Below, piece by piece: positions 47,441-58,604 of a DNA stretch of 64,000 bases. The notes under the pieces were generated by a model. The model worked only from the letters and a program-made list of their open reading frames with translations, was not told the DNA's origin and did not search any database. The DNA comes from Polyodon spathula (Eukaryota > Chordata > Actinopteri > Acipenseriformes > Polyodontidae). Each line of letters begins with the position of its first letter. The first letter of the stretch is position 1. The stretch covers positions 190,001 through 254,000 of the forward strand of contig NC_054553.1 in assembly GCF_017654505.1 (NCBI RefSeq), read 5' to 3'. A program made the position numbers and the translations under genes.

Positions 47441-49152
47441 TGTTGGATCACTGGAGTGGGTAGTGCATAATAAAACAAGCTTTAGCTATATGTGATGGTC
47501 TGCATGACTTGCAGAAAGAATCCAACCATAGACTTCTGCTTTACAGTACATTGACATGCATTTGTCACCTCAACCATATGAGGTATTTATGGTTTGTATT
47601 ATTGGAAAATCAGCTTTACTGTTTTTCGTAGCATGAGCATAAAGAAGTGTAATTTCCACTTAGGCAGGGAGTTTAGTGTTTGCACCCCCAGGGCCTAACG
47701 ACCATTATCCTGTAAATGGTGTGAGACATTTCTACAAGTCTCAGCTGTGAACATGTCCATAAGCATATGGGAATTCACAGGGATCCTCAAATGAAAGCAT
47801 TTTTAAATAGAATTGCATCTGTTTTCTTTGTTTCTTTTTCATTTTGCTACATTTGTGTTGTAAATATTATTATCTACAAATCAGGTTCATAAATGAACAC
47901 GTTTAGTCTATTTATGTTGGTTTGTTCCAAAGTATATGTCAAGGTTTTCACTCCTAACCTGAACAAATGGTTCTAATGGGTCTAAAGAGGCATTAGTGAA
48001 TGCTTGCAGAGGATAAGGTTACATGAAAACTGTTTTTTACAAATTGCTCTGGTTTGCAGACAGTAGGATGTGCATGTACAGTAGGTGCTCTTGACAAGCT
48101 GTTGGCTGCATGCTCGGAACTGATTCGAATCCTGATTTTGATCACGTTGACTCTGCTTCTCCTGCTTGATGGATCCTCAATGCTGGTTTTCTTTGACCTC
48201 TTTAAATTCATTGCACATCACCTGGGGAATTCAGATGATCAAACACCTATGATGTGTTTTGCAGCACTACTGGTAACAGCATCATTCTTTAGCAGAGATG
48301 TTAGATCTCTACTGACACTGAATATGGATGATACATTGGCAGTGATATTGTGAAGCAGTTTTCCCTGTAAACGTGTCATGAAATATAGTGTAGAGATGAT
48401 GGAGGCACAAAACTGTACATTAAGATGTGAATGCTTATGAACAGGACCTGTAATGTAAAATAAAAGTAATAATGTTTTTGTCCCAGGGCAATGCATACAG
48501 TTTAACGTCATTAGGAATAAATAAAATAAAACGATTCTCTTCCAGAAAGTTCCAGGTGTAAGTACTAGTTTGTTATCACTTCTCAAACTATTTTCACTTG
48601 CTGTTTAACATCTGTCCTTAGGGGGACATTTGTTTTCATGTTTGGTCTAACACAAAGATGCAAATGATTTTGTGCACCAGAAAACATTCCCATGCGCAGC
48701 ATATTTACAATATAAGCAGGTGAGTAATGGGGAGACGCTATGGGTTCAAATGAGATTTTTTTTTTTTTTTTTATCACAAGAACAGAAGTTACCCATGTAT
48801 GGTGTATTCCAGTGCAAAGTAGGTCATTTTGTCCTGTGTGAAAATAAGTATGTTTGACATTTATTATCAGAATGCAAATAAATAAATCAAATAAAATAAA
48901 TCCTCCAAAATACCTGGAGTCTTCATTTGAGGATTGCAGTGTCCTTTCCTTTCCAGATAGTAAGCTCATTTGCAAGTAAAGGTTATTACACAGGAACGGG
49001 CAAACACTTTGTGTGGCTTCATTAGTGTCAGAACTGCTATGCTGATGGGTATGCTATTCCCTATGATGCCTGATTAATGGGACACCCTATATATATATAT
49101 AAATATGTAGACACTGGTCAGCTATGATTGTCATGTAGTAATGCAATGATGA
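47441..49152. other. Unique non-coding DNA
   Basis: Unique sequence with a T run at 48758-48772 and a short AT run at 49089-49101. Minus-strand frames 48239-48586 (115 codons) and 48583-48975 (130 codons) adjoin but have no recognised domain, and 48054-48353 opposes them. Confidence 0.45.
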
Positions 49153-49433
49153 GTAACACTTTACATTAAGTGTCTCTAATTACTGTGTATTTACATAGTA
49201 GTGACTTAGTAAATATATGTGCACTCACACATAATTGCACATAATTACAATGTAATTATGCACAGTTACACTGCACTTAATGTAATTGTTGATTTTTTTT
49301 TTCATGATATAACCTTAACCATTTTCTGATACAATTGTGTACTTACATTGTAAGTATGTATAAGGACACATGTATTTACTATGTCAATTAGAGACTGTAA
49401 ATGTAATTAGAGACTGTAAATGTAAAGTTTTAC
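49153..49433 (+). mobile_element. Short terminal-inverted-repeat element, copy B
   Basis: The left end GTAACACTTTACATTAAGTG then TCTCTAATTAC, and the right end read in reverse GTAAAACTTTACATTTACAG then TCTCTAATTAC, form inverted repeats of about 30 bp. The right end also carries a short internal direct repeat (AATTAGAGACTGTAAATGT twice). The interior TTTCTGATACAATTGTGTAC matches the copy at 20219-20514 in reverse orientation. No coding capacity is present. Flanking GA on both sides is too short to call a target duplication. Confidence 0.8.
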
Positions 49434-50701
49434 GAGATTATGTTTGGCTTCATCGGTGGAGTCAGGACACCTATATCATGTTCTCTACAGGTAACAGGCT
49501 CCTGAGTGTCTAAAGAACTACGTCTACTAAGAGGTTTGTGAGCAGCTGCTACTGATGATGTCATTCAATTCTGTCTTTGTATTTGCATAACTAATATTGG
49601 TAACAAACAGTATCTTACAGTGATTTTATAGGACTGACATGATTGATTCTTTGCAGAAACTGACAGTGTTACAGAGTATGTAGAAAGTGATATTTTAATG
49701 CAGCAACAGAAATCCACCCTCTCCTTCTCATACAGTATATATTTGAATACCCTTCAGAATTCAGGGCTGAATTTGCCTCAGGAGGTTAATGTTTTCAAAA
49801 TACACAATATGATTCACATCATAGATTCTGTTATTACAAATAGATTCTTTCTCCACATAGCTGCTGTAACCTTTGAAACTAAAGACCTCTGAAATTAAAA
49901 ATTAAAAACATAACCCTAAATCCATCAGAGATCATCAGTAATGCATGATGCTGTGATGCTAAAAAACCCATCCTTGTGGTATGAATTTCTTCAGTATTGT
50001 GTTTTGCTGATGTAATCACTGCCCTAGTGGTTTTCATCATAAAACAGCATGTAATTCCAGTCATCAGTCACAGCTAATTACATGAAGACACAGGGTCTTC
50101 ACATAGCGGTATCGTTGGAATATTAGAAGGATACATTCCCAGAGATACATTGTATCCCGTGATCTGCCTTCATTCAGGGTATTCCAGAATAATTACAGCC
50201 GGCTTCATTATACTACATGCGAGGTTGTGTTTCATTAAAGGAGGGACATGGGTTCTACATTTTATTTTCTTGCCTGTAGCATTGTACTAAAAATGTGAAG
50301 ATCACTCATTAAAGTACAAAAAAAGTAGATTTTCCTCATGCTTATACAAAGCAAGAATGCAAGTATTTGTTGATGAAATATAATCACAGAGTATTGCAAA
50401 GTTGTTGAATAATACAAACACCTGCAGTTCAGTTGTATTTTCTGGCCGGTAGCTAGCAATGTGTTAATAAACAAATAAAGCAAGCTAGCAATCCATGAAT
50501 AATACAAAATAAGGAAATCTCAGGAAAGAATGAAGAATACATGGAACTGTAAAATAAACATGTGTCTTTCAAATGTATATGGGTTACATGTTTGTTAAAA
50601 GATAATAGACAATAATAACTTATCAATAAATGTGTTATAAAGGACATTATAAACAATGCTAGATTGCTACAGCAATACAGTGCTTTACATGTTCGGTAGC
50701 T
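49434..50701. other. Unique non-coding DNA
   Basis: Unique AT-rich sequence. The short frames 49698-49892, 49879-50064, 50262-50507 and 50453-50656 have no recognised features. Confidence 0.45.
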
Positions 50702-51908
50702 AAACTAGTTATATCATGATTGAATGCTGCTCTTCTTCTAAACTAGTTATATTATGATTGAATGCTGCTCTTCCTCTAAACTAGTTATATCATGATTGAA
50801 TGCTGCTCTTCCTCTAAACTAGTTATATCATGATTGAATGCTGCTCTTCCTCTAAACTAGTTATATCATGATTGAATGCTGCTCTTCCTCTAAACTAGTT
50901 ATATCATGATTGAATGCTGCTCTTCCTCTAAACTAGTTATATCATGATTGAATGCTGCTCTTCTAAACTAGTTATATCATGATTGAATGCTGCTCTTCTT
51001 CTAAACTAGTTATATCATGATTGAATTCTGCTCTTCTTCTAAACTAGTTATATCATGATTGAATGCTGCTCTTCTTCTAAACTAGATATATCATGATTGA
51101 ATGCTGCTCTTCCTCTAAACTAGTTATATCATGATTGAATGCTGCTCTTCCTCTAAACTAGTTATATCATGATTGAATGCTGCTCTTCCTCTAAACTAGT
51201 TATATCATGATTGAACGCTGCTCTTCCTCTAAACTAGTTATATCATGATTGAATGCTGCTCTTCTTCTAAACTAGTTATATCATGATTGAACGCTGCTCT
51301 TCTAAACTAGTTATATCATGATTGAATGCTGCTCTTCCTCTAAACTAGTTATATCATGATTGAATGCTGCTCTTCTAAACTAGTTATATCATGATTGAAT
51401 GCTGCTCTTCTTCTAAACTAGTTATATCATGATTGAATTCTGCTCTTCTTCTAAACTAGTTATATCATGATTGAATGCTGCTCTTCTTCTAAACTAGATA
51501 TATCATGATTGAATGCTGCTCTTCCTCTAAACTAGTTATATCATGATTGAATGCTGCTCTTCCTCTAAACTAGTCATATCATGATTGAATGCTGCTCTTC
51601 CTCTAAACTAGTTATATCATGATTGAATGCTGCTCTTCCTCTAAACTAGTTATATCATGATTGAATGCTGCTCTTCTTCTAAACTAGTTATATCATGATT
51701 GAATGCTGCTCTTCTTCTAAACTAGTTATATCATGATTGAATGCTGCTCTTCCTCTAAACTAGTTATATCATGATTGAATGCTGCTCTTCTTCTAAACTA
51801 GTTATATCATGATTGAATGCTGCTCTTCCTCTAAACTAGTTATATCATGATTGAATGCTGCTCTTCTTCTAAACTAGTTATATCATGATTGAACGCTGCT
51901 CTTCCTCT
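50702..51908. repeat. 38-bp minisatellite, about 32 units
   Basis: The unit AAACTAGTTATATCATGATT then GAATGCTGCTCTTCCTCT repeats for 1.2 kb. Variants are CTTCTTCT, a 35-bp form lacking three bases (GCTCTTCTAAACTAG), GAATTCTGC (51023, 51435), CTAGATATA (51083, 51495), CTAGTCATA (about 51570) and GAACGCTGC. The variant order repeats after 412 bp. The array ends at CTTCCTCTGCAG. Confidence 0.97.
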
Positions 51909-52987
51909 GCAGATCAGCAGCTCCCAGCACCCTCTGGATTGAAAGGCAAGTTCCTGGGTCACACAATTCTATGCAATTATATCAGTTTACTAAAGTTCAA
52001 TTGTATCTTATAAAGCTTTTGTCTTATCCTTGAACAGACAGTTACACAAATTGCATGGCTGCGAGACCCTGGATGATATTAATGCAGTGGTAACACAGGG
52101 TTTTATATCTCCAGTGGTATGAAACATTAATGCAATAGTAACTCAGGGTTTCATATCTTACCCTTTGATTGGTGTCACAATGATGTAACTCATGCATGCT
52201 TCCTATCTGGACCATTGTGCAATATGCATTCCAGTGATATTGTGCTGTCTTGTATGTATGTATAGTTGTGCTTGCAGGTTTCTTCAGGGGAGTAGACAGG
52301 TATGATATCCGAGGGGTAGCTTTCAGGATGACTTTCCTCCCTGTGCGTCACTTTTCAATCCGTTTGTTCTACAGTTGTTATTAATAATTAGTAATCTTCA
52401 ACATGTTTTATAATACAGGTAAGGTGTTTTCTAATTGGATCCCTGAACTAAGCAGGCGGCACAAATGAAATGAAATTACCCTTTTTCTTTTGACATGGAT
52501 GTTGAATGACATTTTTGATTGTTTTTGAGTTTTTTTTTTTTTTTAAACATTCTCTATTCCTGGCTGCCAATAACAGCATTGCAAACAGAACATTTCAAAC
52601 AAACAGATTTAATTTAAGTTTGTGAGTCAGCTCTGTGGAGGAGCTCTGAATACATTTGATAACAGGTTGGCATTCTGTAGAAGTCAATTTGTCAGACACA
52701 AGGACAAGCACAATGGCATTAGTTTAAATGAGAGAATCTGAAGAAACAATATTTATTTTCAGTCACTTCCAGTGTTCAAAGACACCCAGAGCCTTTTTAA
52801 AATGTAAAGACAATCTAGTAAAGATCTATGACAAATATACAGCAAATATTTTATTTAATGAAACTGCTATAAATAAAACCAGTTAGCTTTCATACTGAGT
52901 CCAAATAGCCCATCTGAAACGGAGATGGAAAACACCAGCCTGATAGAAAGATAAAGAGAAATAAAAAAATAAGAAATAAAACAAAAA
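51909..52987. other. Unique DNA with a two-copy 48-bp repeat
   Basis: At 52078-52161 ATTAATGCAGTGGTAACACA and its diverged copy ATTAATGCAATAGTAACTCA are 48 bp apart, each followed by GGGTTTYATATCT. A T run lies at 52530-52544. The rest is unique. Confidence 0.6.
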
Positions 52988-53151
52988 AATAATATATATA
53001 TATATCTGTGTGTGTGTGTGTATATAGATATATCCAGGAGAGTAAGTGAGGGGGCAATGAAATGTGAAGAAAGAAATAAAACACATAAATAAGATACATC
53101 CGGGAGTGTAAGTGGGGGGGGGGGGGCAATGAAATGTAAAGAAAGAAACAC
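52988..53151. repeat. AT/GT microsatellite and diverged direct duplication
   Basis: AT then GT runs (about 52992-53032) precede two related blocks of about 53 bp: ATCCAGGAGAGTAAGTGAGG at about 53032 and ATCCGGGAGTGTAAGTGGGG at about 53098. Each is followed by GGCAATGAAATGT.AAGAAAG. The second block has a run of about 12 G. Confidence 0.85.
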
Positions 53152-53810
53152 ATTTTGCTACACAAATCATCCTAACGTTAGAATTCAATAAAACCTTGAA
53201 TAGCAAATCAGAAACAACATCAACAAGTATGTATATAGAAAAACAAACTATATGGTGCTAAAGCAGTAAATGTAAATATAATGGGGTGATCCCAGAAGAG
53301 AGATCACATCAGGAAGAGAGACAAAAAGAGTTATTGATGAGATTGCCGTGAAAAAAAAATCGATATAGTTATTATATCCTTAAAATAATGATGTTTCATA
53401 TGATAGAGGGTGTAAAACTGTAATATGCTGCAGGCTACCATGCAGTTACTATGAGCTGCTAAACTGCTGCAAGTCAGACTGATAAAAAAATCATCATTTG
53501 AGTGAACTCTCCATTAATATCAATTCTGCTGGCTCGGGGTGAGTCTATCAGGCAGTCCTTAAACAACAGACTCTCGCATTGATCTGAAAATCACTGACGG
53601 TGTCCGTCCAGGAAGGAAGACAAACTGATAGAGTTGCTGATCAACTTTTATATTACAGAGGCACACAATACAGACCTCTATATCTTTCACAGGCTTAGAT
53701 TGCTGAGCTGTTGGAGCAATGTGTGGTATTGCTGACAAAACCTGCAGTCATTATGACATGTGCACCCTGTGATTGTGCCTTCAAACTTGCTTGCAATGCT
53801 GCGGCGCTCA
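53152..53810. other. Unique non-coding DNA
   Basis: About 660 bp of unique sequence. No supportable gene; a short A run is at about 53351. Confidence 0.45.
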
Positions 53811-53850
53811 ACCCTTTTACTTTTACAAATGCATCCAAAAGTAAAAGGGT
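53811..53850. other. Perfect 14-bp stem hairpin
   Basis: ACCCTTTTACTTTT (53811-53824) and its exact reverse complement AAAAGTAAAAGGGT (53837-53850) flank a 12-base loop. The stem lies within a 67-codon chance frame. No T run follows it on either strand. Confidence 0.9.
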
Positions 53851-54238
53851 CTATCCACTTAGATCACATTCTGGAAATAGGTTTGATGATATCGTCACCA
53901 CAAGACTTGTTTAATTGATCCTGAATAGCATCCAGATGGTGTCACTGTCGGCTGGAGGAACTAATCAATACACACTTTGTATCCCTATGCATGGGACATG
54001 TGAGGCCTACTTGACCTTTACGTTCACATAGGCTGCCTATCTGTCTGTGTCCCTGTTCTCGTCAGTCCACAAGTTAATTATTCCTCTGGGAAATATGTAG
54101 GAAATGTCACTGGCTTCTGAAAATGTGATTATATGTTAGGTATATCGAATGACAATTTAAATATGTACAAATATTGCAGGATAAGGTGAGGTAATATAAG
54201 TATTTATTTGAAGCATTTATATGAACATGTTTGAATGT
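53851..54238. other. Unique non-coding DNA
   Basis: About 390 bp of unique sequence; nothing recognised. Confidence 0.45.
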
Positions 54239-54242
54239 GAAA

Positions 54243-54314
<72 letters not shown>
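54239..54314. repeat. (GAAA)n tetranucleotide tract
   Basis: About 18 GAAA units without interruption, ending AGAGCATC. The lysine/arginine and serine/phenylalanine-rich frames across it are artefacts. Confidence 0.97.
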
Positions 54315-57300
54315 GCATCTAGCTTGCTAATAAATATTAAAACAAAAAGTCCTAGCTGCACTGTCTGTATTTATGCAGGATCACACTGTACCATATTAGC
54401 TGACATGTTAGATTGTACTTGGATAGTTGGGCATGTTGAATTTGCACGTCCTAGTCTGAATATCCCCATGAATCCCGTTATACTATACAATTACTCAACC
54501 TTCTCTGCAAAGCAATGCATACAGTATTTGCAGAAGTAGGACAGAAACATTTATTGGACTGGTATAGTAAAATATTCCTATAATAAGAATAACTCAAAGA
54601 GTGGAAAAACACTTGCGTGACCTATTTTTCCACAGTTACATATGCAGATGCAGGTAGAAGTGGTTTATATGTCAATGAAGAATTTTCCAGTTGAAACATC
54701 ACAAAAACAGCTCAGAATCTGTAGCTCTTCTAATTACAAGTATACAAGACACAAGTCTTTCAGTTATTTCAGAATAGAATAACTCCATATGACTGACTGG
54801 CCTCCACATTCTCCACAGGGATTTCTGAAGAGAGTGTAATCAGTGACCCCTTGCTTTCAAGAAGCGATTACATGCTAGACAGTCTTTCAAGCACCTTGAA
54901 TAACATGGGAAATTATTTGTTGGGGTGGTGATTATTTTTTGCTGGGGTTATCAACACTGCCAGCTTTTTTCATGAGGAAAAGGTGAAAAATGTCCCATAT
55001 GACTTCAATAGACTATTTTAACACATCAGCATCCAGGATTCAAATAGACTGTGGAACCCTGGCTGTTTGAAGTCTCCATGCTGAGTTGCTTCATCCTCCC
55101 CATTCTATTTATTTTTTCTGTAGTGTTGACCTGCAGCACGTGTTTCTATACTGTATATACTGTTTGCCACTGTGATTTATAATATTTATAATGGTACTTA
55201 AAACCATTAATAAACACGGGAGCCACCGACCTGGTAAAGGCAGTTGTTTATTTCAAACACAAAGTTACAGTGTTATAAAAAGCTTCCAAGACGCTTGCAT
55301 TCAGCTGCTCTAAATTAATAAATCCCTAGTTCCTTGAGTGAGAAGAAAAGCACTGAGGCACCAGTTCAGGAAAAGCAAGGTTGCATCTATTCTACAGCCT
55401 CTGAATTAATGTGTGCAGCTGCATCCCTTTCTTTATTCAGTGTGGCTTAAACACCGAGAGCTACACTGGGAAGCATCTTCACTTGTGCAGTGTCATCAGA
55501 GATTATGCACTGCGGTGCTAATTTAAAACCCAGCTAGCTACAGTTCTGACACCTAGGCTAATTCCTCATTCTTTATATTTAGGCTGTTATGTTATTAGGC
55601 TGAGTGATTTAACATATTTCCTGATTAAGGGTGTATGAGAGCCTCTCAATGTAATCAATCAAATTAAGGTACTACCAGCATATTAGAGCAAACCCTTTTT
55701 CCACCCTATGAATCCAGCATTGTTCCTGTAAGCTCATGGTTCTATAAACTCTTAAGGAACTTAAACAACACTTAGAAAATATTTTATTTTGTTTTGAAAC
55801 AAGGGGGGGTGGGGGGTAAGATGGCCTGAAAATGTATAGCCCCAAATAACATTTATTTACTTTTTTTTTAATTGTTTTTCTTTTTTTGCAGATCAAGCTG
55901 GATAAGCAGTGCTTGCCAAATAGGTGCAACAGCTGGGAGAGTTTCTTTGAGGTCTAAATAAATTAGGGAAGAGAGATAGCTAGGAGAAGCAAACACTTGC
56001 GATCGCTCCCCCGAACCTCAGCCTAGGCTCATAACATACTGTAGGGTGGAGATTTTCAAAGCATGGGCAGACTTTTTGGTGTTGTGTGCATACATGTTGG
56101 TTATGCACAACTTCAATTTTATTGACTGGTTTATCGATTGGTTTAATATTGTAACTTTTTTTTTTACAGCAGAATTAAAGGAAATATGTAGGCAGACTAT
56201 ACCGCTCCTGCGCTGTGCTGCTCAGCAGAGCAATTTGGATCCAGGTTTAAATAATAAGGGCAAAGGGATAAGTAAATTACAATGACTGCCTGACAGCATA
56301 GCAACCGTGGATTCCCACTGGAACATAACCATCCATTAAATTCACAGAAACATTACATCTAAAGCATACAGTGTGCATATACAGTACCCATGCAACAGAA
56401 AGATAGGCAATTAAACATGCTTTAAAATGAACTGGTGAATTACAGTAAATTACAGCAACTAAAAAAAAAATATTTAATTGATGTATTCGTTAAAATGCTA
56501 ATAGATTCAATGGATTATGTGATTTCTGATATTGACTGCTCAGGGCGCAATCCAGTGTCAACTATTTCAATCTGACAGCTGCGGAAGGATGACTTGTAAT
56601 GAGCTCTGTTGGACATTACCTGTTCCTATAAATTATTTGGAAATCGGTGTGTGATCACTTGTGATCGAGGTGCATAGCATTAACATATTGAAACACATTT
56701 TTCATACAAAACCCAGAAGCACTTTGGTCAAATGGATGCAATGCATTGTCACGAGAAAGGTAAAGTGATATGACTGGAAAACCACACGTCTAAAAAACAG
56801 GTGCATTGAATATATAACTTCCATTAGCTAGCGATGCCTCGGAAAGTTCTGGCAACAAAGAAAAGAAGGTCAAAATAGTCCTACTCAAGACTCCTGAGGT
56901 GTCTGTGCTCATCTGACAGCCATGCGCTGAAAAGAAGTTCAGGTAGAGAGTGATGCAGTGAAGCCAGCATTACTGGAGAGAATGTTCGGTGACACACTGA
57001 CAGGTAACAAGGGTTCATTAGCTGGCTGAGTGGAAGATGTATGCAGGAATCTGGAGAGGCTTAAATGTTAGGAGCAAGCAGTCTCATGAATAAGGTGCAA
57101 CAGGCATAACAAAAACAAAAAAAGCTTCATCTGGCAATATCCTCAAGGAGGCTGTGTTTTCAATGATTTGCATTGCAATTTGTGACAGACCTCCATGGTA
57201 CGGTCAGTTAAATCTGGTTGTCTATTTTAATCTGATAGGTCGCTTGGGTCACTTCTACGGGGTAACATCCAAACAGTGGTTTTAAGAAAATCGCTTTGAA

Positions 57301-58142
57301 TCTGGAAGGGTTAATTGTGTCAGCTGAAAAGGATGAATGAGATGTGGTTGAGTGAAGAAAACCAACTGCAAAACATGATTTATTCATTATTCTTGTAACA
57401 CAGGTCACTGCAGCCTGAGTTACCTGAATGATGTTTGCACTGTGGGGTCAATGAATGCAGACAACAAACCGAAAATCTTTAACTTGGTTAATTGAAATAA
57501 ATTGAAAGCTTAACCCAGTAGTGTTGGAGAACTTAATTTGCCACACTGCACAAAAGGATGCAGCCCTTGCTGATGGACTCCATGTGCAGAAAGAATCCGT
57601 CGTGGCTAATGCATCACAAGCATCAAAAGTTGCAGGAATCTGTTTTTCTATTAAGTAATTCACGACTGGTGATTGATTTGTATGAAGCATAATCAGCAGG
57701 GATCTGGTACCTTTCAAAGAGCAGTGTATCAGCAGGTGTCTTAATTTAGTATTTCATTGCATGTTGGTTTTTTTTCTGTACAAATAAATAACAAAAGCTG
57801 ATTTAGTTTAAAATGAACAATGAATATGAAATGTCTTGTTTTAAGCCAATTAATTCTGGTTAAATACAAAGACTGTGAGTATAATGCATTAATATAAAAG
57901 ATCCACATGTGGTTCTCGATGGAAACAAACTCATTCCAGGGCTTGCTGATCATGTATCAAATTCAGTAGTGTTACAGCATGTGGTGCCTGGGTGCTGTGC
58001 TGTCATTCAGGTGAGATCCCATCTGCTCTGCAATTATTAAACTTGCATTCCTTCATGACAAGGTGCTAGGCTGAATTAGCATAAGGATGGGATCCAAATA
58101 AAACAGCATGATGCTGGTACTAGTGAGAACTCACCTGCCTGA
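54315..58142. other. Unique non-coding DNA, about 3.8 kb
   Basis: Mostly unique. At 55802-55818 there are two long G runs (GGGGGGGTGGGGGG). At about 55867-55890 and 56156-56169 pyrimidine tracts ending in GCAG or ACAG resemble splice acceptors, but the short frames after them are unrecognised and lack good donors. The minus-strand frames 55672-55929, 57208-57408 and 57448-57717 are also unrecognised. Confidence 0.45.
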
Positions 58143-58604
58143 TACCATGTACCGAAGCAGCCACTATGCTGCTGTATACCATGTACCGAAGCAGCCACTA
58201 TGCTGCCGTATACCATGTACTAAAGCAGCCACTATGCTGCTGTATACCATGTACGCAAGCAGTCACTATGCTGCTGTATACCATGTACCCAAGCAGTCAC
58301 TATGCTGCTGTATACCATGTACCCAAGCAGTCACTATGCTGCTGTATACCATGTACCCAAGCAGTCACTATGCTGCTGTATACCATGTACCCAAGCAGTC
58401 ACTATGCTGCTGTATACCATGTACCCAAGCAGTCACTATGCTGCTGTATACCATGTACTCAAGCAGTCACTATGCTGCTGTATACCATGTACCCAAGCAG
58501 TCACTATGCTGCTGTATACCATGTACCCAAGCAGTCACTATGCTGCTGTATACCATGTACCCAAGCAGTCACTATGCTGCTGTATACCACGTACCGAAGC
58601 AGCC
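58143..58604. repeat. 34-bp minisatellite, about 13.5 units
   Basis: ATACCATGTACCCAAGCAGT then CACTATGCTGCTGT recurs every 34 bp. The first units read ACCGAAGCAGCC, ACTAAAGCAGCC and ACGCAAGCAG; one later unit reads ACTCAAG, and the last ACCACGTACCGAAGC. Because no frame of the unit contains a stop, three plus-strand frames stay open (the longest, 58108-58719, is 203 codons); these are artefacts. Confidence 0.97.

Noticed and set aside
48239..48975. Two adjoining minus-strand frames as exons of one gene
   Set aside because: No recognised protein, no convincing splice sites, and part of the second frame reads through a T/A run.
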